Positions 45,576 to 56,559 of a stretch of DNA of 64,000 nt are shown here, in pieces. Numbering within the stretch: position 1 is the stretch's first letter; the number at the start of each line of letters is the position of its first letter. The position numbers and the translations under genes were made by a program. The DNA lies in assembly GCA_035578905.1 (NCBI GenBank), contig JAQJVL010000110.1, positions 1,883,131 through 1,947,130 of the forward strand. The letters run 5' to 3'. The stretch comes from Stictocephala bisonia. Taxonomy: Eukaryota > Arthropoda > Insecta > Hemiptera > Membracidae. The notes below the pieces were generated by a model. The model saw only the letters and a list, made by a program, of their open reading frames with translations, made no database searches and was not told the origin of the DNA.

Positions 45576-45604
45576 GCATTGGAGGCGCTAACTGACGGGT
45601 GGTC
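45576..45604 (-). CDS. Possible 29-nt micro-exon
   Basis: On the minus strand TATTTTTCAG precedes and GTAAGT follows a GC-rich 29-nt block in AT-rich DNA. One frame reads TTRQLAPPM and ends in phase 1, compatible with the start of the candidate exon at 40975. No protein family is recognised. Confidence 0.22.
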
Positions 45605-45679
45605 CTGAAAAATACCAATTTTATTAGTTGCATGACTACATATTGACCTATATAAGTAATGAAATAATTAGGCACTTTC

Positions 45680-46755
45680 TAGAGTCTAGAGGTTTCTGAA
45701 AACACCATTTCTTGATGAAAACGTGGTGAAATATAAGTTTTTATTTCTGTTAAGGGTGCTGATTTCAATCGCGAAAAGCTCTTTTTTTACAAAAAAACTC
45801 GAAAATGTAGTTTTTCATCTGATAGTGAAGTAACAAATTTGTTTACATCGTTGTTCAAATTTGTTTTCAAGATCGTTAGTTGTACATGTTTTTATGCTAG
45901 GAATTTTATGATATAGCCATCCGATCACTGTGCACGAATTTACACAATTTGTTTTGCAATAATAATATTCTTTCGGCTGAAAAATATACTTTTTACTCAA
46001 CTAACCTAACTTGAGATGTACTAAACACATCCATATGTCTTTTCACTAAAACCTTATTTTCCCAAAATGTTTAGTAATTTGACGTGTTTTTGTCATTTCA
46101 AAGTAATATCATGTTAACATTTGTATAGTGATGAATCGCGGTTAAAATTTAAATTCTATTTAATGTTGATTTTTTAAATTTTACAAAACTACTATTTTTA
46201 GTTGTTTATAGGATTTGTTAAATAGAAGCTTACTGTTGATGACTCATCCCCACAAACAGATAAATTTTCCAAGTGGGGAGAAATATTAATAATAGATAAT
46301 CCTGTAGCTTCTGTAATATTTTTCAACGAATACACGTTTTTGAATTTGTAATCTTTATTTATAATAACACAATTTACTATAGCGAGTTAGATTAATCTAC
46401 TATTACACAATTTAATTTGAGCCTATTTTTTAATACCAGTATTTATGTCATATTTTATCCACAATCGTCGAAAGTTGTACATTTATGTAAAAATTTAATT
46501 TAAGAGATTATATTTAAAACCAAAACCGTTTAAAATCAGTCATCAGTGTTACTAAGCAGGTTCACTAAATATAAACTATGATTTTAACGAATAGTATAAA
46601 ATACATATATGTCGATTTGGCACAGATAATAAGTATTGTACAAGTTTAATAATATTTTTATTATATACTTAGTTTCATAACGAAGAGTAATTTAACATTT
46701 AGGCTGTGATATACATTGCATTAACAAACTCATTAAAATTTTAAATACGATGCCA
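45680..46755. other. AT-rich sequence, nothing recognised
   Basis: No supported gene or repeat is seen. Confidence 0.4.
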
Positions 46756-46759
46756 AACA

Positions 46760-47145
46760 GGCTAACACCGGGTAGCAGCTACCAGCTGCAGCGATAATGC
46801 GCGGGAAGACCGGTAAGCCCACGCGTACATTCCTCTCGACTGAACTGAACTAGTCCGCTCCCCTACTCCTCTGCATCACAGATTATACTAGTCAGCTGAT
46901 CAGCTACGAAAAACAGCTGTTCCGACGTCGAGCCACATTAGCCTCACATTTGCGCCTCATTATGCGCTGGCGCTCTGCTATCAAGATCCAGAGGTGAAAG
47001 TGTGTACTCCCGCGGGCAGCTCGCTTCGCTTGTATCACGCTCCAAGAGCGAATCATTTGCGTAGGAGGTTAATACAATTTCCCACGATTTCTATCTCTCA
47101 GATCAGTTGTTTAAGAACAATTGTACACCTGTAAAACAAAACAAG
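46760..47145 (+). promoter_or_regulatory. GC-rich, E-box-containing block, possible promoter or enhancer
   Basis: An island of higher G+C in AT-rich DNA has three CAGCTG sites, TCAGCTGATCAGCT and several CpG-rich words. An ATG at 46797 followed 16 nt later by a good donor (ACCG/GTAAGC) could be a short first coding exon. The evidence is compositional. Confidence 0.25.
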
Positions 47146-48060
47146 CTAGCCTCCTGTCAATGTAATTGGAAACATTTTTGCTCGAGTTACTTTGGTTAGT
47201 ATTAAGAGGTAGTACAGAAATTATGGTATACTCGTAGATATTTATTTTCGATAAAATGGTTAACCAGTTGATTATTTCCTAGTTTTATGTAGTATTTTCA
47301 GTCCATGAAAAAGCAATTACAGTAATAATATTAATATTAATGTCAATCATAAATTAAAAAATGTCAAGTAAGTAGGCCAAAATGTTTTTCTTAGCACTTA
47401 GCCTTACAGAATATGTTTTAATCAAAAATATAACTGCTATTTTTTTAAATAGGTAAATTAATTTTTTTTAAACTCAATATATTGGTATTTCAAAATTGAC
47501 TATCTTATTTACTATATTTAAAAAAGTCAGAGAAATAATCATAATAATACTTACATTTTATTAGTTGGAAGTAAAATCTAGCTTTTGTGTGAACTTAACC
47601 TTGTCGTTTTTAGCTATACCAATGAAATATATCGTGGCGTGTAAAGTGTTAAGGGAGAAAATATTTATTATTTTGTAATATGAAAACAATAAAATAAGTT
47701 CAGTATTGATATTATTGGATATACATGTTTACATCTATGTAGTTTAATCAACATATAGCCTACCTACAATACATGTAATATTGATTTGAATTGCTTCAAT
47801 AATACAAACAATGTTTATGAATAGCACTCTTGGCTACATTTATGGGTAATTTATATGGAATTAAAAGAAAATAGATCTATATAGTGTGTATTATTTGTCT
47901 GTAAGCACTCTAATTAGGGAACACACAGATTATTTTCGTATATAAATAAGGGAGATAGTTTAAAAATATAAACGTACAAATTACAAAATACAGTAGATGG
48001 AAATAAACTTCGAATTTGTGTACATATATTCTTAGACAACCTAAAGTTGTTAGGCCGGTT
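47146..48060. other. AT-rich sequence, nothing recognised
   Basis: No supported gene or repeat is seen. Confidence 0.4.
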
Positions 48061-48114
48061 TCCAATCATATATGATTAGTTTCTCATTGTGTCGTCTTCG
48101 ACAAAACAAAGCAG

Positions 48115-48245
48115 TGGCGGTGGTGTATCCAGTGATGCGGGTAGACTTCTCCAGTTCGCTGGGCAGAGACTACTGGACCATAGCCTTCCGATCTTTGTCC
48201 ATGGTGGCAAGGAAGAAAAGTTCTTGGTTCTACGATTGCTTTTAA
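48115..48245 (+). CDS. Candidate terminal coding exon, function unknown
   Basis: After a possible AAGCAG acceptor the plus strand reads AVVYPVMRVDFSSSLGRDYW, TIAFRSLSMVARKKSSWFYD, then CF and TAA at 48243-48245. An AATAAA lies 40 nt later (48286-48291), as expected for a last exon. Composition and codon use look more protein-like than the flanks. No family is recognised. A phase-compatible short first exon lies at 46797-46812, but other exons may be missing or the block may be a fragment. Confidence 0.33.
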
Positions 48246-48285
48246 CACATCCTGTCCCCAATAAGTTTAAAAATTAATTATTATT

Positions 48286-48291
48286 AATAAA
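48286..48291 (+). terminator. Candidate polyadenylation signal
   Basis: An AATAAA lies 40 nt after the stop codon of the candidate exon at 48115-48245 and is followed by TGTTGT. Confidence 0.3.
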
Positions 48292-48487
48292 ATGTTGTAA
48301 AGAACAGCCGGTGAAGCAAGATTATGCCATACGCGAGGGGGGGGGGGTAGTTTGGAATAGTGGGGATATAATGGGGGAGAGTTTAATCTCTGATTGCTTT
48401 TCATTTAGATTATTTTAAAAGTTTACGTTTCAATTTATTTTAGTTTATCTATGGTTGTAAAGTTAATATATGATAATACCATGGATT

Positions 48488-48680
48488 ATATAAGCACACA
48501 GATAGATTTCTCATCCAATGTTAAATGTTGAGCCTCAAATTATAAGCTATTTTAGGGTGCAGTGTTAAACTAGCTGTAGCAGCAGACCTCACTACTAACT
48601 AACCAAATTATTAGCACAAATATTCCTATTACATGTGATACATATTTTTAAGTAATATAATCAAGGGTAACACCAACACC
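48488..48680 (+). repeat. Dispersed repeat family R1, copy 3
   Basis: It matches 14855-15078 and 39193-39425 with a deletion in the middle: AGATTTCTCATCCAATG, AGCAGACCTCACTA, AGCACAAATATTCCTAT, TCAAGGGTA. Confidence 0.65.
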
Positions 48681-49080
48681 TACAACAGACATCTCATCTT
48701 ACTGTACTAAGAAAAGGTACATTTTTAGTAGGTTAATTAATGCATTTGTAATTATTGTAGCACTAGTCACAAAAATACGAAAACTCAGTCTTACAAAATT
48801 CTGACTGCCCACCCAACCTACATAACTGGACTGACCCATCTTATTACAATCCGTTTCAGTGAGACATAAGTAGTTCCAAAGACTACATATCTATAAGAAG
48901 CGTAAAGCCAACGTTAAAAAGTCAGACTCCTGTTTTTATAATTTAGCTATCTGGCGCGGTCGCCTAGAGTGAGACAGAATGACAGAGGGACAGATTTCAA
49001 ATTGCCATGAGAATGAGAGAGAAAGAAAAAGGTGGAGTAAGGTGTTGGGTTGGAAGAGGGCAGAAAATCTCAACCAGCGC

Positions 49081-49396
49081 TATAAGTCGCGTCATCGTAA
49101 TCCTGCTCTGGGTGCCTCCCTGGGAGTTAGGGTGCGCGGGTAAAAACGAATGTCAGCCTGAAAACATTGGTATCCTAAAAGAAAAAGGTGACCAAGTTCA
49201 TGATTTTATTGCTTTGAAGAAACGAGCCCTTCCCTTAGGGCTTTAGTGTACTCGAGGAGACCGACACACCACTAGTCAGTCGGTAAACCTACCCTTGTTC
49301 TCGGGCCGGAGAGGGACAACAGGAAACATGTGCAGACCCTTAGACGTAGTTTTGCTAGACGTAGCGGCCGACCCAGAACGGGACTTACTTGACGCA
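49081..49396 (+). mobile_element. TIR element M1, copy 2 (uninterrupted, 316 bp)
   Basis: It starts TATAAGTCGCGTCATCG and ends ACCCAGAACGGGACTTACTT, GACGCA. The interior matches copy 1: GTAAAAACGAATGTCAGCCT, GTGTACTCGAGGAGACCGAC, CGGAGAGGGACAACAGG. No reading frame of note. MITE-like. Confidence 0.7.
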
Positions 49397-49599
49397 CAAA
49401 TCACTAGCCATGCTAAGCTCGTTTCGTCTGACTACTTCCCAATCTCTGTTCGATTCTTATAGATGTGTATTCATTGGTAGTTCCTGGGGTCGGAATGCAA
49501 CTCTAGGACAGCGGCTGGTCCTCTTCCTCTATTGTAATTTATTTACTCCCCGTGGGCCGCTCAATCACATTTCCCTCATTCAGGTTTCGGCCTGAGTTT

Positions 49600-49770
49600 T
49601 TACAGCTCCAAACAATGCGACATTTACAAACAATGGACCTGGCGGGGACCCGCCTCACTTCCCGGCCGAGACCTCGACGGTTTTTACCGAGCCGTTGTCA
49701 ATAGCAATCATAAAACATACCAATTAACCATGTCCTGCAACTTAGCTACCGCTTTAATGACAAATTCAAC
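49600..49770. other. GC-richer block, possible conserved non-coding DNA
   Basis: It contains AACAATGG (SOX-like) and several CG-rich words. No frame is recognised. Confidence 0.15.
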
Positions 49771-50146
49771 ATTTAATTTATTTCCTCTGGCGTGTTGTAC
49801 CGACAATTAGGAAAATAACTGCACGTTTCGTTGCACCAAAGATCGGATGTTCATGACCAAGTTCGACTCGAATATTAAATTTTCAACTACATTGCTCTCT
49901 TGATTTCTTTTCACTACAGGAGAACATTGTTCATCTTGTCATTTTATAAAACTCATATTATCGGTTTTCTAACAGACGCTCTTTCAACCATAGGCTCTAT
50001 GGTTCTTATATTTTATTTTCAACTCGTCTTTAAAACTTCTTCCACGACTAATGTCAGCCAAATACGTCTGTGTTCGTAAAGCCCAACCTTATTCGGTATA
50101 ACTCCTAAGTTACAATTTATTTAATTATTTAAAACCACCAAATATT

Positions 50147-50487
50147 GACCTAAGCTTCTTCATAGTTAGGTGGTAAACTCCGAACATTGACCTAAGCTTC
50201 TTCATAGTTAGGTGGTAAACTCCGAACATTGACCTAAGCTTCTTCATAGTTAGATGGTAAACTACTATCACTGACCCAAGCTTCTTCATAGTTAGGTGGT
50301 AAACTCCGAACATTGACCTAAGCTTCTTCATAGTTAGGTGGTAAACTCCGAACATTGACCTAAGCTTCTTCATAGTTAAGTGGTAAACTCCGAACATTGA
50401 CCTAAGCTTCTTTATAGTTACAGTAGGTGGTAAACTCCGAACATTGACCTAAGCTTCTTCATAGTTAGGTGGTAAACTCCGAACAAT
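50147..50487. repeat. 42-bp minisatellite, 8 copies
   Basis: The unit GACCTAAGCTTCTTCATAGT, TAGGTGGTAAACTCCGAACATT recurs at 42-bp spacing, with one unit extended to 47 bp. Because 42 is a multiple of 3, the minus strand reads a 14-residue repeat (MFGVYHLTMKKLRS) for six units. Confidence 0.92.
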
Positions 50488-50689
50488 TTTAGGAATAGTT
50501 TCCACAATATTTTTGCGTTTCTCAATTTGTTTACTTTTGGCTGACAAATACAATTAGTTCTTGCTGGCTTCGTAATTCGGAAGTAGCTAATATTTTATCT
50601 TGCAGCCTATTAAAATATTTTATCTCATATTTTAAGAGGTGGGAGAGTGGGTGGGCCACCTGGAATCGAAAATCAGAACGAAAACATTG

Positions 50690-50890
50690 AATTGTGTACC
50701 GTCATAACAAACCATTGAAGTGAGTTGTTTAAATCATAACAAACCAGGCAATTGGAGTGTGTAAATCTTAACAAACCAGAAAATTGCGATGTATAAATCA
50801 TAACAAACCACAAAATTGCTATGTATAAATCATAACAAACCACAAAATTGGAATGTGGAAATCATAACAAACAATAAAAGTGGATTGTGT
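50690..50890. repeat. About 38-bp minisatellite, about 5 copies
   Basis: The unit AAATCATAACAAACCACAAA, ATTGGAATGTGT repeats with point changes. Confidence 0.85.
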
Positions 50891-51922
50891 ACCATAATCA
50901 AAAGCAGAGCGTTGTTCTGTTGGTTTCAGTAAGAATAGAAACTACCAAATCTCATTTTATAATTCTCACGATTTAGTTTTGCAGCAACTTTATAACTTAA
51001 GGAACCAACCATACTAGAGTACTACAATAAGTTCAGTGATTGAAGATGCAGACTTCAAAACTTCCCCAATCATTAAAATAACACAACATTAAAAACCACT
51101 AATGTTCATTAAACTGTTATTGAAAATGTTCTGAGGTTACGTCTTAAAGTTTATTGACTAAGAGTTTAACATTTCAATTTATAAAATGTCGTATATAGCA
51201 ATCAGTTCTGCCATGGTCAGTCCTCCTTTCGTTATCGATCTCTTATCGAGTTGACGTTCTGTGCTCTTTTTGGAGAATGAAACTGATGTGGAAAATTTCA
51301 AAGATGATTTCGGTTTCTCTTCCGGAAACTAAGTTCCCAACTTCACAGTATGCCCACAGTCCGCACGTGTTTCCGCAATTGTTGTTTCGCCATAGATCCG
51401 ACCGAGATGTCCTCCGGCCTCTAGATCCTATCTACGGCGAGTGTGAGTATGCCCAAATGTCGTGTGCTGGCGAGGCTATACGGGTATGGTAATGAGTGTT
51501 GTGTGTGGGACGACCCGCCAGGCCGGTCCCGCCTCTGTCCTGTCTCTGCTCGCTGCTGACTGCTTCGACCTCCGCCCAGCTCTATCAATGAGCTCAGCTA
51601 CCCTCTTCACTGATTACAGCTTGTACAACACTACCTGTCGAGAAAGGAAAGGATCTCCTTTCCCTCGGTCACGTCACGTCCTAGATAAGTAATATGCTAA
51701 TGGTGAAATTAGAATCGACTACCACAGAGTACAGATAAACTTTTGAGTGAGATTAAAAACTCTGTGCAATTACTAACAAATTAAAATGTAGGAATAGTAC
51801 AACTTAATAACTTTCATTGAGCCTTTCTCACATTTGATCTTGTTCTCTTACACTTTCTCAAACATCGGACAGGATATAAAATAATACGTCAGCATATATA
51901 TCCTTGTGTATATTGACATAAA

Positions 51923-52385
51923 CGACAAGGTCGGTAGGCCCCTAACAACGGTAAACGGACAATCGGCCCAAATGGTTAAACTGTTAAAAATTATTTTACC
52001 TGTTTTTACGGGCCGGACATACGACAAGGTCGGTAACAACGGCAAACGGACAATCTGCCCGAATGTAAACTGTCAAACTTTTTTTACCTGTTTTGACGGG
52101 CCGGACATACGACAAGGTAGGTAACAACGCTAAACGGACAATCTGCCCAAATGTTAAACTGTCAAACATTTTTTTACCTGTTTTGACGGGCCGGACATAC
52201 GACAAGGTCGGTAACAACGGTAAACAGACAATCTGCCCAAATGTTAAACTGTCAAACATTTTTTTACCTGTTTTGACGGGCCGGACATACGACAAGGTCC
52301 GTAACGAATCTGCACAAATGGTTAAACTGTTAAAAATTATTTTACCTGCTTTGCCTGCTTTAACCATTCTGCCCACATGGTAAGG
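51923..52385. repeat. About 90-bp minisatellite, 5 copies
   Basis: CGACAAGGTCGGTAACAACG followed by CAATCTGCCCAAATG, TTTTTACCTGTTTTGACGGG and CCGGACATA starts at 51923, 52022, 52110, 52200 and 52290. The last copy is internally deleted. Confidence 0.92.
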
Positions 52386-52389
52386 CCCA

Positions 52390-53385
52390 CATTAACCCTC
52401 GCAAAGTAAGGGTCATGAAGTACAGTCACAGAGAAGTAAGAAATAGAGGTCACAGCCAAAAGGCGCTATAAGAGTGTCGAGTAGTTGGTTCTCCAGTTTG
52501 CCGTGGGGATGGCTGGGCCAGCACCTTGTGAGTCCCTCCCTTTATTCCCCCAAATCTTCAAGGATAAACTTAATAATTATTACTACAGATCATGATGGAA
52601 GGAAACACCACTACATTAGTTACAATATATTCATAACTGCCACCAAGGCGTCCGCTACGGTCATAAGATAGCTACCTCTGTTTATTTTGCTCTGTGGTAC
52701 AGTATATCACACCGTAAACCCGTAACTGACATTGAACTAAATGTATTCAGTTACACGTCGGCATTATATACATTAAGCTAATATATGTAGGCCTACATTA
52801 GCGGCAAATATGAAGACGACAACATTTTACTAAACGGGTTGTCAAATGAGTATTAACTCTTATTACATCATACCCAACAACATTACTTACCACGATGAAA
52901 GCACGGCTCAGTACTTGCAGAATATAAATGTTCGTATATAAGGATACAACGGTATATACACAATCGTTTCATCGCTTAGTATTAAAAAAATGTTTTCCTA
53001 TACAAAACTTATAAAGAATAAAACTGTAAACAATAGCCATGATATTGGATGGTTTTAGAAGTATAAAAACCCTTACAATTGAACAAATGTTTGGAAACAG
53101 TGTGTTCCATATTCGTCATGTTTCTTTTAGGAAACAACACAGATAGAAACATAATAGAAACACAGAAAAGGTTGCAAACAGTAGGGCCTATTTATGAAAA
53201 CATGTTTGTAAGTGTGGTTTAGGGTTTAGCGTTTAGCAAAGCAGCAATAGATACAGTAATAGCAAAAAACATAAAACCGTTACAAATAGAAGATCTATGA
53301 TAATAAATTCCAGTATAATTGCACAAGGAGAAATCGGTACATGCTTTCAAAATCATGAATATTAAGGTTTAAATCATTAGATCAA
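52390..53385. other. AT-rich sequence, nothing recognised
   Basis: No supported gene or repeat is seen. Confidence 0.4.
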
Positions 53386-53390
53386 GACAT

Positions 53391-53466
53391 GAATTTACAA
53401 TCAAAGTTAACACTAGACCTGGAATTTACAATCAAAGTTAACACTAGACCTGGAATTTACAATCGA
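53391..53466. repeat. 31-bp tandem repeat, about 2.5 copies
   Basis: GAATTTACAATCAAAGTTAA followed by CACTAGACCTG starts at 53391, 53422 and 53453. Confidence 0.9.
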
Positions 53467-53786
53467 GTATTTGATTTGCAAATCTGAAAATATAAAATAT
53501 TTGTTGCAGAAATAATGCCCATGTTTAAACGTGCAAACCAGGTGTACGCCAAAGCGTACAGAATAAGAATTGTCTCATTCTGCGCTCTTTGGTGCAGGCT
53601 CTGATCATGCAGATCTAAAGTTAGAGAGAATGCTCCTATTTCTTTCTTGGTATATCCTCCCTAACAACTCATCTTCTCAAACACGACTCTCAACACCTAA
53701 CCATAATCCCTTATCACTACTCTCGAGCCCCTATCCAACTCTCTTCCTTCTCACCACCATTACCAAACAAAGTGACCCAGTCTAGC

Positions 53787-54012
53787 CGAAGGGTTCCGAC
53801 TTTATAGCAAGATAACGGAGTCAAGCAACATCGAACGTAACCCTTGGATGGGTGACCGGTGAGGGATCCGTCCTTGCATGCAGCCCGCCTGCCCGGTCAC
53901 TGGTGCTGGTTCGGAAGTTGCTCTTAAGCCGTTGGTCCCCAGGTTAAGTGTTAGCGAGGGCTTCTTAGTTCTAACTTCGCCTGGTAAAATAAAACAATCT
54001 TTAACATTAACT
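53787..54012 (+). mobile_element. SINE copy B: 5S-rRNA-derived head, shared body, tail type 1
   Basis: The head contains GTCAAGCAACATCGAACGTA, ACCCTTGGATGGGTGACCG. This closely matches the internal promoter region (boxes A, IE and C) of 5S rRNA, as in SINE3-type elements. The body GGTTCGGAAGTTGCTCTTAA, GCCGTTGGTCCC and tail GGTTAAGTGTTAGCGAGGG, CTAACTTCGCCTGGTAAAA match SINE A. The internal pol III promoter would drive transcription and the tail would recruit a partner LINE. Only about 50 nt is 5S-like, so it is not a 5S gene. Confidence 0.8.
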
Positions 54013-54298
54013 TTTTTAAACAGCATACAATTATGTGATATTATATCGAAATCTTTCCTCCAAGATCTCTTACTTCCAGTAATATATTCGTGGAAACCGA
54101 TACAACTCCGGCTTGTAAACATTTACGACTTTAAGCAGTCATTATTTTACAGCCAACTACAGATGAGTGCTGTCCCTCATCTCACCCACGCGACTCTCCT
54201 TGTACTTGTGGGACACCACCTACACTGTTGTAAACTTTATTCATCTTGAAGAATAAGAAGTTTTTCAGAAACGATTAGTTAACCTCACACCAGCTGCA

Positions 54299-54330
54299 AT
54301 TAGTGGTTAATATGCAAATTAACCACTAAT
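54299..54330. other. Perfect 13-bp hairpin with octamer-like centre
   Basis: ATTAGTGGTTAAT and its exact complement flank ATGCAA. The centre reads ATGCAAAT, a POU-type octamer half. Function unknown. Confidence 0.5.
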
Positions 54331-54711
54331 AAAACACAATTAATATAGTTTTATCTGTTTATTTATACTGATATAGTTTTCATAATCGTAATTTTATGTT
54401 TCTACAAAACAATACATAATACTCCGCTACGGGGTTGTTTTCTACGCTTGCTTACCCTTCTCTCCGTGGTTCTCTCTAAACCATCACATCAATTTCAAAA
54501 CTCATCCTGCTGCCGTTCTCCTAGATAACAAAGAATTGTAGTCTAAAAACCTTATAAGTATTCTTATGGGATGAAAAGTGGTGCAATCATGTTAGAGTTA
54601 CTAGAAATTACCTTAATAATTTCACAATGAAAATCAAATTAGCCAAGCTGTTGTGTCATGTTTATATTTTTTATTTCAGTGTTTTGAAATGCCAACGTTA
54701 CACTTATGGAA

Positions 54712-54945
54712 ACAAGTACAAGTTAAGGGGCTGTTTCTACCCTTAGGACTAACATTTCGAGAACTCCTTTCTTAGGGAGTCTCTATGATGTTATCCGCCG
54801 GATTTGGTTGAGATACGCCTGATGCGGAGACCAAATCACGCTGCAGTACTCAAGGTGTGGGCGCTAACTTCACTCCAAATTTGATCAAAATCTTCAGAGC
54901 GATTACACCGTTTTTGGATTTTAAATATTAAGATTAAAATGTCTG
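54712..54945 (-). repeat. Dispersed repeat family R2, inverted copy
   Basis: The reverse complement shows AATCTTAATATTTAAAATCC, AGATTTTGATCAAATTTGGA, GTGAAGTTAG and AACAGCCCC, in the order seen at 41249-41745. Confidence 0.55.
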
Positions 54946-54999
54946 TGTATTGCCACAGAGTACATAGTTAATCTATATACTCAGTGGTATTACGTAGGC

Positions 55000-56100
55000 C
55001 TATGTCCATTTTTATGTCAGTTACGTGAGTATTTTACCTATTTAATGTCACCAGAATATCTATGAACCAATTCTAATTATTTCTGTTTCCTTAATACTTG
55101 TCATACGATAAGTATCTCCCTGTACTGACAAGAAAAAAAAATGCAGATGCTAAATGTTTCACTGCAGGAGTCTAACCCGATTCCTCATCTCCATACGAAT
55201 GGACGGTCAGTTAACTCGACTAGATTTACTGCTCCGATACCAGCCAACTACTTAATTACCATTCCGTGACTGTATTGGATCGATCTTTTCCGTTGATCGC
55301 AGACTTCTTTCTTCTTCTCATATTGGGACACAAGATACTCATGTGTACTCGGGGTTTAAAACGAATCTTCATCTGGGACAGTATAATCAACCAGGCTGTA
55401 CTGTACAAGCACCGACCAACTTATTTTTCTTGATATTTGATTGATCAAACCGTGTCTATCGTTATCACTATTGAAATTTACTTAATAAGGAATAATCTTT
55501 TCAGCATATACTAATCATTTTATGCAATATTCCATAAAAGTCTTCTTACATCCACGTTTGATGATAGTTGATTAAAGTCGATATATCAACATCGTTCGAT
55601 ACCAAGTTGCAGAAAAATAATTCTGCTCATTTAGAATAAAAATGCTTGATTACGCAGGTGCTGCGAATACATAAGCAATTATCGCGCAACTGTAAATTCC
55701 AGGAAGAATATCTCTCTGTGTGGCGAGAGAGACGACAGCGAAGTGGGGAGTATCGGGGCAGGGCAGGAAGCTCTGCCCACAGAGAGAGACACACAAGGCA
55801 GTGCAGCGTCCCACGGGACTAGATGAATGGCCACCAAGGATTCCCGAACCGCAGTCTGGAGTCGATGACTCAATCTAGCACAGAGTAGGCAGAAACAGGA
55901 CGACAGACAGACCGACTGTTGCGATTTATAATTGACTTTTAGTGATCGCCATTGATGAAAATTCAGATGTAGTCAACAAAGTAAAGACCAAACAAATGTT
56001 GCTTGCGCAGAATCTGATGGTGAATCACAGATTGACATTTGAGTAAGGCACACTGAAATTCAGTTTCAGTGGATTGCTTTGATTACTTTGAGCCTTGACA
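55000..56100. other. No gene recognised; one GC-richer block
   Basis: The part at 55680-55920 is GC-rich with a minus-strand 64-codon frame of no recognisable family. The rest is AT-rich. Confidence 0.3.
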
Positions 56101-56329
56101 TCGAAGATTGGCCATGACCTTATCCTCGGGGGAGTCTGAGCCAGTAGTAAGTACTCGCGGAATACTTAAACCAGAAATGGACCATGACGATTTCCCCTTC
56201 AATTTAGGACCAACTATTCCACAGAATGAAACTACGGACATCTATAACGGAGGGTTACAACTAATGTATATCTTTATAGATTACTTCGTTTCCTTATCCT
56301 TAAATACATTTCCTATAGCTGTTAGAGGG

Positions 56330-56550
56330 AAGAGATGCCCAACAAAAACAAATTCCCCTTGCCTGCTAGGACGAGACCATCCCCTTGCCTGCTAGGACGA
56401 GACCATTTTTGTTTTGTAGGCTCGTAGGACCACCGGCCTAACGTGACTTCTGAACCACGGGAGCGGTACAGGGGGAAATCTGTTATGTTCATACCGGGAT
56501 TCGAATCCGGACCTGCTGCTTGCCACTTAACTACGGTCGCACCTTCCTTG
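56330..56550 (-). mobile_element. SINE copy C: tRNA-like head, shared body, tail type 2
   Basis: On the minus strand the head GGTGCGACCGTAGTTAAGTG has an A-box-like segment and box B GGATTCGAATCC. Then follow GTATGAACATAACAG, ACCGCTCCCGTGGTTCAGAA and GTCACGTTAGGCCGGTGGTC, aligned with SINE A. The tail differs: CAAAACAAAAATGG and two copies of a 26-bp unit (GTCCTAGCAGGCAAGGGGA). Confidence 0.7.
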
Positions 56551-56559
56551 AGATTAAAA

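Noticed and set aside
53787..53880. 5S rRNA gene
   Set aside because: Only the internal promoter-like part matches and it is fused to the SINE body. The 5' and 3' stem halves of 5S rRNA are missing.
53878..54249. 123-residue plus-strand ORF
   Set aside because: Its first half is SINE body and tail and the rest is unrelated flank. No domain is visible.
56480..56545. Functional tRNA gene on the minus strand
   Set aside because: Box A and box B are present, but no good acceptor or anticodon stems are seen and the sequence continues into the shared SINE body.
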